DNA of 50,165 nucleotides from Halobacteriovoraceae bacterium (GTDB lineage: Bacteria; Bdellovibrionota; Bacteriovoracia; Bacteriovoracales; Bacteriovoracaceae): contig PBFR01000014.1 in NCBI GenBank assembly GCA_002718735.1, positions 1-50,165 on the forward strand, in the 5' to 3' direction. Position numbers and translations under genes: made by a program. Positions 32,061 to 39,705 of the stretch are shown piece by piece; position 1 is the first letter of the stretch; every line of letters begins with the position of its first letter. The notes beneath the pieces are model-generated. The model was not told the DNA's origin, did not search any database, and was given only the letters and a program-made list of their open reading frames with translations.

Positions 32061-33314
32061 ATGGATTATTTAGATATTAAAGGACCGTGCTCTTTCAAAG
32101 GCACTGTTAGTGTCTCAAGCTCAAAGAATGCGTCTTTACCAATTCTTGCGGCGACATTGCTCTATCCTGGAAAATGTAGTTTTACAAACCTTCCTGAACT
32201 GAGTGATATCGATTTCTTTATTCAAATTCTTCAAAGTTTAGGCGCAACTTGCAGTAAAGATTCTGTTGACGCAAGCAAGATCACCTCATACCAAGCAGAC
32301 TACGATCTCGTAAGAAAGATGCGAGCGTCTGTACTAGTCTTAGGCCCATTATTATCACGTTTCAAACAGGCAAGGGTATCTCTTCCCGGAGGATGTGCAA
32401 TCGGCTCGAGACCTGTGGACATTCATCTTAGTGGGATGGAGAAGCTAGGAGCGAAAATTAAAATAGAAGCAGGCTATATTGAGGCAAGTTGTAATGAATT
32501 GAAAGGAGCAAAAATTGTTCTGCCTTTTCCTTCGGTTGGTGCCACAGAAAACCTTATGATGGCAGCAGCTTATGCAAAAGGTGAAACTGTAATAGATAAT
32601 GCTGCAAGAGAGCCTGAAATCGAGGATCTTGCAAATTTTATGATTAAGCTTGGTTTTGATGTAAAGGGGGCAGGTAGCTCAACAATTAGCATCAATGGCA
32701 AGCAAATTGATGAAATTGGTACAAAAGAAGTTGTCCATGAAATCATAGGTGATCGAATTGAAGCTGCAACATATATCATAGGTGCTTTGATAACAAATTC
32801 TGAGGCCAGAGTAGAAGGGTTTAAAAGTGCACACTTGGATATTGTATTAGACACCCTTAAGACAATGGGAGCTCAACTGAAGATAGAAGAAAACGCTGTT
32901 GAGGTCAAAAAGTCTGGACAGTTATCAGGAGTTAGAGTGGAGACTGCTCCTTATACTGGTTTTCCAACAGATGCACAAGCTCAACTAATGGCGTTAATGG
33001 GTGTTTGCAAAGGTGACTCTCAAATCTCTGAACATATCTTTGAAAACCGTTTCATGCATGTTCCTGAACTTGCTCGCATGGGTTACGATATCAAAGTGGA
33101 TGGCCGAGTGGCATATATTAAGGGAGAGTCCAAATTGGTTGGAGCACCTGTAATGTGTACTGACCTAAGGGCAAGTGCAGCATTGGTCTTGGCGGCCATG
33201 GCAGCAAATGGCAATTCTCAAATTAATAGGATTTACCATTTGGATAGGGGATACGAGAAGCTGGCCGACAAGTTGAAAAGCTTAGATGTTAATATAGAGA
33301 GGGTGAAACAATGA
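32061..33314 (+). CDS. murA: UDP-N-acetylglucosamine 1-carboxyvinyltransferase
   Basis: The 417-residue enzyme begins peptidoglycan precursor synthesis by adding enolpyruvate from PEP to UDP-GlcNAc. Visible motifs are SSSKNASLPILAATLL near the N-terminus, SLPGGCAIGSRPVDIHL with the catalytic Cys (the fosfomycin target), and TDLRASAALVLAAM near the C-terminus. AAGGAAAAG precedes the ATG. The HIT gene start overlaps its stop by four bases (ATGA). The active-site Cys is present, so fosfomycin sensitivity would be expected in principle. Confidence 0.96.
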   Translation: MDYLDIKGPCSFKGTVSVSSSKNASLPILAATLLYPGKCSFTNLPELSDIDFFIQILQSLGATCSKDSVDASKITSYQADYDLVRKMRASVLVLGPLLSRFKQARVSLPGGCAIGSRPVDIHLSGMEKLGAKIKIEAGYIEASCNELKGAKIVLPFPSVGATENLMMAAAYAKGETVIDNAAREPEIEDLANFMIKLGFDVKGAGSSTISINGKQIDEIGTKEVVHEIIGDRIEAATYIIGALITNSEARVEGFKSAHLDIVLDTLKTMGAQLKIEENAVEVKKSGQLSGVRVETAPYTGFPTDAQAQLMALMGVCKGDSQISEHIFENRFMHVPELARMGYDIKVDGRVAYIKGESKLVGAPVMCTDLRASAALVLAAMAANGNSQINRIYHLDRGYEKLADKLKSLDVNIERVKQ

Positions 33315-33655
33315 GTGACTGTTTATTTTGTAAAATCGTTCAAGGTGAAATTCCATCTAAGAAAGTATACGAAGATGAAAATGTTCTTGGCTTTCATGAT
33401 ATAAGCCCAAACGCCAAAGAGCACTACCTCTTTATTTCAAGAGATCACTCAACCAATGTTAATGATATGTCTGAAAGGAATCCAGATTCTATTGTTCACG
33501 TTTTTAATGCCATTCGAAAGTTTACTAAAGAAAGTGGGTTGGAAGAAAGTGGCTTTCGCGTAGTTACCAATACAAATAGAAATAGCGGACAGATCGTCTT
33601 CCACACACACTTTCATGTTCTCGGGGGAGAGCCTCTTAAGGGCTTTGGCGCTTAA
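33311..33655 (+). CDS. HIT-family nucleotide-binding protein (HinT-like)
   Basis: The 114-residue protein has CLFCKIVQGEIPSKKVYEDE at its N-terminus (a zinc-type Cys pair in relatives) and the histidine triad VFHTHFHVLGG at the C-terminus. HinT-like enzymes hydrolyse purine nucleoside phosphoramidates and adenylates. It overlaps murA by four bases and is the last gene of the rho-murA run. The full family length is present. Confidence 0.95.
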   Translation: MSDCLFCKIVQGEIPSKKVYEDENVLGFHDISPNAKEHYLFISRDHSTNVNDMSERNPDSIVHVFNAIRKFTKESGLEESGFRVVTNTNRNSGQIVFHTHFHVLGGEPLKGFGA

Positions 33656-33671
33656 TTCTTTTGGAACGGCC

Positions 33672-33698
33672 TGTTTCAGGAACACTGTTTCAGAAACA
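33672..33698. promoter_or_regulatory. two tandem operator-like palindromes
   Basis: TGTTTCAGGAACA (33672-33684) and TGTTTCAGAAACA (33686-33698) are 13-bp palindromes, the second perfect, one base apart. A further CTGTTTC half-site lies at 33701. They lie about 50 bases before a promoter for the TIGR02147-type regulator gene. The layout suggests a dimeric protein bound in tandem, perhaps the regulator itself. Confidence 0.45.
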
Positions 33699-33746
33699 AG
33701 CTGTTTCGGCCAATGTGAAAAAAATACACTAATCTGGCCTCAGCAA

Positions 33747-33775
33747 TTGAGACTGTTGGCAATCTATCCTATTAC
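33747..33775 (+). promoter_or_regulatory. promoter of the TIGR02147-type regulator gene
   Basis: TTGAGA (33747-33752) and TATTAC (33770-33775) are spaced by 17 bases. Transcription from about 33782 would leave a leader of about 70 bases before the ATG at 33853. Confidence 0.45.
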
Positions 33776-33852
33776 CTTCTTATACAAAAATGAGTTGCAA
33801 AGAATTGTTTGCGCTCTTTGTCGAATACCCCAACGACAAACGGAGAAGAACG

Positions 33853-34260
33853 ATGGATATTTACACCTACACAAGGCCAGAGCTTTACCTCAAAGATATG
33901 CTTGCTGCCAAAAAAGAAAAGAATCCCCAATTTTCTTTAAGAGCGTGGGCAAGACTTCTAGGTATGAAAACACACACACCTCTGCAATTGATGCTGGCAA
34001 GCAAAAGACCAATTCCTAAAAAGTATATCCCGCTTTTTGGAAAATCCCTCAACTTGTCCGATGAAGAAGTTATTTATTTGGAAATAATGATTGACCATCA
34101 AAGAGCAAGAAATGAGGAACAAAAGAAGAAGTGTTTTGATCGCATGCAAAATGCAAGAAACACAAAGCTTTCTCAAAATGAAGAAGCCTCAGAGGAAGAA
34201 AACACTCCTAATTTGGTATTAATCAAGACTGAAGAGTCTTCGGCCAATATTTATAATTAA
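33853..34260 (+). CDS. TIGR02147-type (DUF4423) N-terminal regulator-like protein
   Basis: The 135-residue protein matches the front half of TIGR02147 proteins: YLKDMLAAKKEKNPQFSLRA, WARLLGMKTHTPLQLML, a KRPIPKKYIPLFGKSLNLS stretch and EVIYLEIMIDHQRARNEEQKKK, a DNA-binding-like helical region. These proteins are common in Fibrobacteres and Bdellovibrionota. Normal members run to about 270 residues with a DUF4423 C-terminal domain, which is absent here and replaced by a polar tail. ATG at 33853 has GGAGAAG upstream and is preferred to 33790. Two palindromes upstream and a strong terminator downstream make it a separate unit. It is probably a transcription regulator with unknown targets. Confidence 0.7.
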   Translation: MDIYTYTRPELYLKDMLAAKKEKNPQFSLRAWARLLGMKTHTPLQLMLASKRPIPKKYIPLFGKSLNLSDEEVIYLEIMIDHQRARNEEQKKKCFDRMQNARNTKLSQNEEASEEENTPNLVLIKTEESSANIYN

Positions 34261-34302
34261 AAAAAGAGGTTGAACCTCTTTCTCTCTCTCTCAATACTCT
34301 TT

Positions 34303-34339
34303 CCGTCTTGGTCTCCCCTCAGACCAAGGCGGATTTTTT
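34303..34339 (+). terminator. strong rho-independent terminator
   Basis: CCGTCTTGGTCT (34303-34314) pairs with AGACCAAGGCGG (34321-34332) with a CCCCTC loop, followed by seven T. A weaker hairpin, AAGAGG/CCTCTT, lies just before it at 34264-34280. Confidence 0.9.
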
Positions 34340-35100
34340 TATTGCTCTGTTTGAAGCCCTGAAAAGATAGCAATCAATATAGATTTTTGAAGCTGGTTGA
34401 AGCTTTTTAATTTTGCCATCATTAGTATAGGGCTTAGACCTATTTGGACGGTGGCGACAAGTTTGCCATTTGAAGAGTCAAATTCGGTGATGTTAAAGAA
34501 CTCGCCAAATTCATTTTCATATTCTTTCATTACCTGCTCTTCTTTTTCCTGTCCTTCAAAAATTTGAGGGCTTTTGAAGCCTGTTACAAAAGAGTGGGAG
34601 AGGCTTGGTTTGTCATTTTTAGACCCTTCAGACTCTCTTACATCATGAAAAATTGCTGTAAGTTCCAATGTTCCAAGGTTTGTTTTGATTAAAAACCACA
34701 GCTCCTCAAAGAAAGCATTGCGGTCGGTGCGCCACAAATCTTTGAGGTAAGTTATGGTTGGGTAAAGGTGTTCAATTGTCTTGATATTATTATTTAAAAG
34801 CCAACGAGCGTTAATTTTTGCATAAACTTCACACAACTGCTCATAACTTAAAGAATCAAAAGACTCTATGTCTAGGCCAAGGCTGTCGGCCCCAACCACA
34901 GGATAAAACTTCTCTTCATCTTCAAAAGTTTTTTGAAGTCCTTCTGGAGGATTTTGCCCAATGTATAGAAGGAGATTTAGATTTGTTTCTTTGATTTCAA
35001 CAGTGTCTAAAACTCTAGACTCTATGGTTGATGAGTCCACCTTAAGCTCTTTTAGCAAAAATTGGCTTTCAGACTTTACTAGTCCTATGTTGATTTGCAT
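34339..35100 (-). CDS. hypothetical cytoplasmic protein
   Basis: The 253-residue protein has no signal, membrane segment or motif that I recognise. It has an acidic, mixed helix-strand composition, with a Trp-containing helix (LKDLWRTDRNAFFEELWFLI) and a strand-rich C-terminus (GKLVATVQIGLSPILMMAKL). It is a single gene, bounded by the terminator at 34303 and by a divergent exported protein at 35179. Codon use looks like its neighbours, so it is probably native and conserved in the lineage. The product is unknown. Confidence 0.6.
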   Translation of the reverse strand: MQINIGLVKSESQFLLKELKVDSSTIESRVLDTVEIKETNLNLLLYIGQNPPEGLQKTFEDEEKFYPVVGADSLGLDIESFDSLSYEQLCEVYAKINARWLLNNNIKTIEHLYPTITYLKDLWRTDRNAFFEELWFLIKTNLGTLELTAIFHDVRESEGSKNDKPSLSHSFVTGFKSPQIFEGQEKEEQVMKEYENEFGEFFNITEFDSSNGKLVATVQIGLSPILMMAKLKSFNQLQKSILIAIFSGLQTEQ

Positions 35101-35178
35101 GGCCGAATATCCTCTTAAATTGGTCAGTTATGAATTTAAAGCATTCTAACAGAGCTTGATTTAAGTTACAATACTGGC

Positions 35179-35805
35179 ATGAGCATAACAAAGTGCGTAG
35201 TAATATTTATTTTTCTTTCTCTTAATGCTTCAGCTCAGGACGAGCGCTTCTTTCGTAAAATCTTTACCAATGAATTGAATTTAGAGTCACCTAAACCGGC
35301 CGCAAAGGTCGAGGTCTCGAGCCCACTCTACATGGTCGATATAAATAGAGATGGTATCAAAGAGGGACTTGTGACCCATAAGAAGGACGGACAAGATTAC
35401 TTTCAGATTAAAGATAAGTATGGTGTGCTTAAATTTTCTGAGAAGCTTAAGGCAAAAGGGCTCGATTCAAGCATTTACAAAGTTGAATTGAAAACAGTCA
35501 ATTCTAAGACCGATTTACTCTTAATCCATTTTTATGAAGGCTACTCTGGAGTCTTTGATTATAAGGCCACGGCAAGACTCTATTTTGTTGTTATTGAAGA
35601 TAGAGATTTAGATAAGGTCTATTCCTACAAAGGGCCAGCTATTTTTCTTGAAAGAGAGAAGGTTGGAAACCAATATAATTTGAGAAAGTATCACGTGAAT
35701 GTCTTAGATTATAACAAGGACGGACACAATGAAGTGTCCGTAACTTATAACAATATTCAACGCTTGTTTTTCTATAAAACCAAAGGTCTTTGGCAGGCCC
35801 TTTAG
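35179..35805 (+). CDS. exported protein with two Asp-rich calcium-loop-like motifs
   Basis: The 208-residue protein has a signal peptide (cleavage after LNASA, residue 19). Two loops, VDINRDGIKEGLVTH (about 53-67) and LDYNKDGHNEVSVTY (about 176-190), match the DxNxDG calcium-binding pattern of FG-GAP/EF-hand-like repeats. Between them are predicted strands. It is probably a periplasmic or surface protein of unknown role. It ends four bases into the convergent membrane protein gene. Confidence 0.65.
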   Translation: MSITKCVVIFIFLSLNASAQDERFFRKIFTNELNLESPKPAAKVEVSSPLYMVDINRDGIKEGLVTHKKDGQDYFQIKDKYGVLKFSEKLKAKGLDSSIYKVELKTVNSKTDLLLIHFYEGYSGVFDYKATARLYFVVIEDRDLDKVYSYKGPAIFLEREKVGNQYNLRKYHVNVLDYNKDGHNEVSVTYNNIQRLFFYKTKGLWQAL

Positions 35806-36185
35806 GAAGCCTTTTTGATTTCTTCGCTTTCTTCTGAAACTTCTTTTTTGTAATCAGCTAGCTGTGCTACATTTCCTGTCTCAGCGGATTGCTCTCTAGT
35901 TATTCCAGAGCCTCTTGTTATCCCATACCACATAGCAAATGGAAGCATGATAAAGCTAAACAATACTATTGTTGGAACCCACTCAGACCAAGGAGAACTA
36001 GAAGTCCCTTTGTACGCGGGAACGGTGTTTCCAAAGGCGAACTTAAACTGCTCTCCCTTGTAATTTTCAGAATAGCTTTCGGGCTCAACACCCACAAAAT
36101 CTTCCACCGCTGGTTTTCTTGCATGGGCCAAAGGCATAATAAATAGGGCTATTAATCCAAAAAACAAAAAATTCTTGATCTTCAT
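35802..36185 (-). CDS. small exported protein with a transmembrane helix
   Basis: The start at 36185 has AAGGAGA upstream; the frame is open further but without a site. The 127-residue product has a signal peptide (ending LAHA, about residue 20), an exported domain of about 50 residues with aromatic and acidic residues, then a transmembrane helix (WVPTIVLFSFIMLPFAMWYGI) and a Glu/Lys-rich cytoplasmic tail. No family is recognised. The layout resembles small inner-membrane accessory proteins. Confidence 0.65.
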   Translation of the reverse strand: MKIKNFLFFGLIALFIMPLAHARKPAVEDFVGVEPESYSENYKGEQFKFAFGNTVPAYKGTSSSPWSEWVPTIVLFSFIMLPFAMWYGITRGSGITREQSAETGNVAQLADYKKEVSEESEEIKKAS

Positions 36186-36336
36186 ACAGGTCTCCTTGGA
36201 TGACTTTTCGGCTATTTTTGGCCATTTCTTAATGCTTGTTTGAGCACGGCAAAATTGACCCAAATAATATGTACTAAAGTTCTTGTTTATATCTTCCGAT
36301 ATGCCGATTAAGTTGAACCTGCTTAAGGGCAAAAGT

Positions 36337-37041
36337 ATGAAAGAATTTACCGCAATTGTTGTTTTAATGTCTATTTTCACCTTCGGTTTAGGCGAAGCTG
36401 GACTTTGGGAAGACTTCAAAAAAACGGCTGAGACCACTCATAAATATGAGTACAAGGCCTTGAGTTATTCCAAAGAGATTCGAATGCTTAAAAAGCAAAA
36501 TGAATCGCTTCAAGCTGAAATTGCAAAATTGAAGTCTGAAAAAGAGCACCTTAAAATGGCAATGACAGGAAGTAAACGAAATAGGGCGATCGCCAGCATT
36601 CCCAAGAAAAGTGTGAACGACTTGGTGAATTTTGACCTTTACAAGTGGAGCCCTGAGAAGCTTTTAGGTGTGGGAGAAAAGGCGCTTCACTTCAAAAAGT
36701 ATGAAAAGTCCGCTCAATTTTATAATACGCTTTTAGAGAAGTATCCTGAGCATGCTTCAATAAATGACAAAGTCCTTTTTGAGGCTGGCATCGCTGCGTA
36801 TGAATCACAAAAACATTATGACTGGGCCGTGACTCACTTTTCGGCTCTTGTTAGAAAGCATCCTAGATCAAATTTATACCGTGGGGCCAAGTTGTGGTTA
36901 GGTCTATCCCATTTCCACAAAGGCAATCATGAAAAATTTGTAGCAACGGTTGAAGAGTTTAGATCAAAGTATAGAAATACCAAAGAGTGGAAAGTTTTAA
37001 GCAATTATTACGAAGACATCGCTTTTAGATACAAGAAGTAG
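36337..37041 (+). CDS. exported coiled-coil/TPR protein (CpoB/YbgF-like)
   Basis: From ATG at 36337 (AAGGG upstream) the 234-residue protein has a short signal segment (to GLGEA). A coiled coil follows at about 40-70 (KEIRMLKKQNESLQAEIAKL), then tetratricopeptide-like repeats (KYEKSAQFYNTLLEKYPEH, HYDWAVTHFSALVRKHPRS, a third one weaker). This is the order in CpoB, which links the Tol-Pal system to peptidoglycan synthesis. No tol or pal genes are near, so the name is not assigned. It ends six bases before the FecR-like gene and is likely coexpressed with it. Confidence 0.7.
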   Translation: MKEFTAIVVLMSIFTFGLGEAGLWEDFKKTAETTHKYEYKALSYSKEIRMLKKQNESLQAEIAKLKSEKEHLKMAMTGSKRNRAIASIPKKSVNDLVNFDLYKWSPEKLLGVGEKALHFKKYEKSAQFYNTLLEKYPEHASINDKVLFEAGIAAYESQKHYDWAVTHFSALVRKHPRSNLYRGAKLWLGLSHFHKGNHEKFVATVEEFRSKYRNTKEWKVLSNYYEDIAFRYKK

Positions 37042-37047
37042 GTTCAT

Positions 37048-38154
37048 ATGCGCTCAATCGCTTTATTCATTTTTTTATTTTCAATGCAGGCCCAGGCAAA
37101 AATAATTGCAAGGGTCTTAGACGTTGGCGGCAATTCTTTTGTTTTTGACTCTAGAGGACAGTCTCAACAGCTCAGATTTGGATCTAAGATTTATGATATG
37201 TCTGAAGTTATGGTGGATGATTCATCCTATTTAACGGTACTTGATCAGTCAGATAATATTCACCATCTTGCAGGTGGAACTTACGCTAAATTCTTCAATA
37301 ATCTTTTAGAAATTAAGAATGGCTATGTGTGGACGAGCGCTAAGAATCCAGCCTTTATAAATACTATTAACTCTGTGATTAGTTATAAAGGCGGGCAGTT
37401 TATAACTTCGGTGAATAGTTCTGCACTTAAGACTCAAGTCTTATCTTTGACGGCCTCGCCAAAGCTTGCAAGTTCACTAGAGCCAAATTTGTCCATAGAT
37501 GTCCCTTCAGGACATTTTTCTTTTATTGATCAAACTTATGAGAAAGGGCTTCCAAGAAGACCGACGCGTGTAGGGCTAAATTCTTACAAAAGCATAAAGG
37601 GCCTTTTTGCCAATGTAAAAGGACTTGAAAAAACAACTTTTGAAAAAACTCTATTCTCGGCGGAATCTCCATCTGTAGTAAGAAAAATAGCCTCTGTTGA
37701 ACCAAGCGTTCAATCTCATCCCACTTCGAGAATTGGGAAGCAGAAGGGCAAGGTTATTTTTATAAAAACCGCCTCTAGAAATCCTGCAAGTGTTCAAAAA
37801 GAAAGTGCTATGGATTATTACAAATCAATGATGCCAAAGCCTAAAAAGAAAGTTGTAAAAAAGCCTAAGAAGGTCAAGATTAAGTACTTCGGGTTTGATT
37901 TCAACAATAAAGAATCCAAGACTTCAGCAAAAAAGAGTAAGGTTGTTGTAAGCCCGTCAATTGTAAATAAAGTTGATAATGTGCAAAGAGTTCCAGCCTC
38001 GGCCCACACTATGGGAATTGTTCACGATATCAATTCAGCATTTGAGAAAAGCCTAAATAATAAAGTAATAAATAATAGGCGACACTCTGACGAGGTTAAT
38101 CAATTGATCGATGAACTCAAGAGTTTCAAGAAAGATTACTCCAAACATTACTAA
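37048..38154 (+). CDS. exported FecR-like domain protein
   Basis: The 368-residue protein has a signal peptide (MQAQA, residue 17). A FecR-like strand repeat follows at about 20-150 (MVDDSSYLTVLDQSDNIHHL, then LLEIKNGYVWTSAKN), as in FecR proteins not linked to sigma factors and in envelope LysM/FecR proteins. From about 250 it is Lys-rich (PKPKKKVVKKPKKVK) and disordered-looking. It is likely periplasmic. No sigma-factor gene is adjacent, so classical iron signalling is unlikely. It is paired with the TPR gene. Confidence 0.7.
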   Translation: MRSIALFIFLFSMQAQAKIIARVLDVGGNSFVFDSRGQSQQLRFGSKIYDMSEVMVDDSSYLTVLDQSDNIHHLAGGTYAKFFNNLLEIKNGYVWTSAKNPAFINTINSVISYKGGQFITSVNSSALKTQVLSLTASPKLASSLEPNLSIDVPSGHFSFIDQTYEKGLPRRPTRVGLNSYKSIKGLFANVKGLEKTTFEKTLFSAESPSVVRKIASVEPSVQSHPTSRIGKQKGKVIFIKTASRNPASVQKESAMDYYKSMMPKPKKKVVKKPKKVKIKYFGFDFNNKESKTSAKKSKVVVSPSIVNKVDNVQRVPASAHTMGIVHDINSAFEKSLNNKVINNRRHSDEVNQLIDELKSFKKDYSKHY

Positions 38155-38205
38155 GGCAAAAAAGGCCTTATCCTATTGAATTTCAATGAATTGTTATAAA
38201 CTCTA

Positions 38206-38227
38206 GTTACATAAAATTTAATGTAAC
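38206..38227. promoter_or_regulatory. inverted repeat abutting the guaB ribosome binding site
   Basis: GTTACAT (38206-38212) and ATGTAAC (38221-38227) form a perfect 7-bp inverted repeat with an 8-base A/T spacer, ending next to GAGGG and 10 bases before the guaB ATG. It could be an operator or an RNA hairpin affecting translation. A TATAAA at 38195 may be the -10 box. Nothing links it to a known purine regulator site. Confidence 0.35.
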
Positions 38228-38237
38228 GAGGGTTTAT

Positions 38238-39704
38238 ATGTTCTACAAAGACGAGCCTGGCCTAACATACGATGATGTATTGTTAATGCCAAATTACTCT
38301 GAGGTTCTTCCTCATCAGGCAAAGCTTGAAAGCCGATTCACCAAAAATATTTCACTAAAAATTCCCATTGCTTCCTCGGCAATGGATACTGTAACTGAAT
38401 CTGCAACGGCAATTAAAATGGCGCAACTTGGTGGTATTGGCGTCATCCATAAAAACCTTTCAGTCAAAGAGCAGGCCAAAGAGGTCACCAAGGTTAAAAA
38501 GTTTGAGTCAGGTATTGTCCTGGATCCTATAACTGTTCGGGAGGACGATACCTTATCAGCTTTAAACGCTTTAATTAAGAAGTATGGATTTTCAGGTTTT
38601 CCCGTCGTTGACAGTGAGAACAAGGTTGTTGGCATTGTTACAAACCGAGATGTCAGATATGAAAATGAAAACTCCAAGCGGGTAAAAGATATGATGACTG
38701 ACAGGGAGCACTTGGTAGTTGCTCCAGAGGGCATCTCGTTAAGTGATGCTAAAAAGATTCTTCACACTCATAGGGTGGAAAAACTTCCCGTTGTCGATGA
38801 AAACGACAAGCTTCTAGGAATTGTAACTATCAAAGATATTCAAAAGTCTATGGACTACCCAAGTGCGAACAAAGATCAGTTGGGGCGCTTAAGAGTTGCT
38901 GCAGCTGTTGGGGTTGGCGAAAAAGAGCTAGTTCGTGCCAAGGCCTTAATAGAGGCCGGAGTTGATGCTGTTGTTGTGGATACGGCACACGGTCACTCCA
39001 AAGGCGTAATGGAGATGGTTAAAAGTGTAAAAGACATCAGCAAAGACGTTGATGTTGTGGCGGGAAATGTGGCCACAGCAAAGGCATGCGAAGACTTAAT
39101 TAAATGTGGTGCTGACGGTATTAAGGTTGGCATTGGCCCAGGATCAATATGTACAACAAGAATTGTTGCTGGAATTGGTGTGCCGCAGTTACAGGCCTTG
39201 CTTGATTGCAGAGATGTTTGCATGAAAGCCGACGTGCCTTTCATTGCCGATGGTGGAATCAAGTTCTCTGGTGATATTGTAAAAGCTTTGGCCGCCGGAG
39301 CGGAGACTGTAATGATCGGCTCTCTGTTTGCCGGGACGGATGAAACTCCAGGGGAGCGTGTTATTTATCAGGGACGTGCATATAAAATGTATAGAGGCAT
39401 GGGCTCACTAGGGGCAATGGTTAAAGGCTCCAAGGATAGATATGGACAGGCCAGTGTGTCAGAAGAAAATAAACTAGTGCCGGAAGGTATTGAAGGCCAG
39501 GTCCCTTACCGTGGACCTCTTGAAGAAAATATTTACCAATTGCTTGGCGGGATTAGATCTGGAATGGGCTATACCGGATCATCCAATCTTAAAGAGCTTA
39601 GAGATAAAGCAAAATTTGTGAAAATCTCTCCAGCAGGCCTTCAAGAGAGTCACCCTCACCAAGTTACAATTACTAAGGAAGCCCCTAACTATAGGTTGAA
39701 ATAA
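38238..39704 (+). CDS. guaB: IMP dehydrogenase
   Basis: The 488-residue enzyme oxidises IMP to XMP, the first committed step to GMP. It has the barrel start (GLTYDDVLLMPNYSEVLPH), two CBS domains (about 95-205, each ending VVGIVTNRD / LLGIVTIKD), the catalytic loop GPGSICTTRIVAGIGVPQ with its Cys, and the flap with YRGMGSLGAM. The length is standard. guaA follows one base after the stop, so they form an operon. Confidence 0.98.
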   Translation: MFYKDEPGLTYDDVLLMPNYSEVLPHQAKLESRFTKNISLKIPIASSAMDTVTESATAIKMAQLGGIGVIHKNLSVKEQAKEVTKVKKFESGIVLDPITVREDDTLSALNALIKKYGFSGFPVVDSENKVVGIVTNRDVRYENENSKRVKDMMTDREHLVVAPEGISLSDAKKILHTHRVEKLPVVDENDKLLGIVTIKDIQKSMDYPSANKDQLGRLRVAAAVGVGEKELVRAKALIEAGVDAVVVDTAHGHSKGVMEMVKSVKDISKDVDVVAGNVATAKACEDLIKCGADGIKVGIGPGSICTTRIVAGIGVPQLQALLDCRDVCMKADVPFIADGGIKFSGDIVKALAAGAETVMIGSLFAGTDETPGERVIYQGRAYKMYRGMGSLGAMVKGSKDRYGQASVSEENKLVPEGIEGQVPYRGPLEENIYQLLGGIRSGMGYTGSSNLKELRDKAKFVKISPAGLQESHPHQVTITKEAPNYRLK

Positions 39705-39705
39705 T

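Noticed and set aside
33656..33720. The TGTTTC palindromes as a terminator of the murA-HIT operon
   Set aside because: There is no T-run after the repeats, and two palindromes in tandem fit operators better than a terminator.
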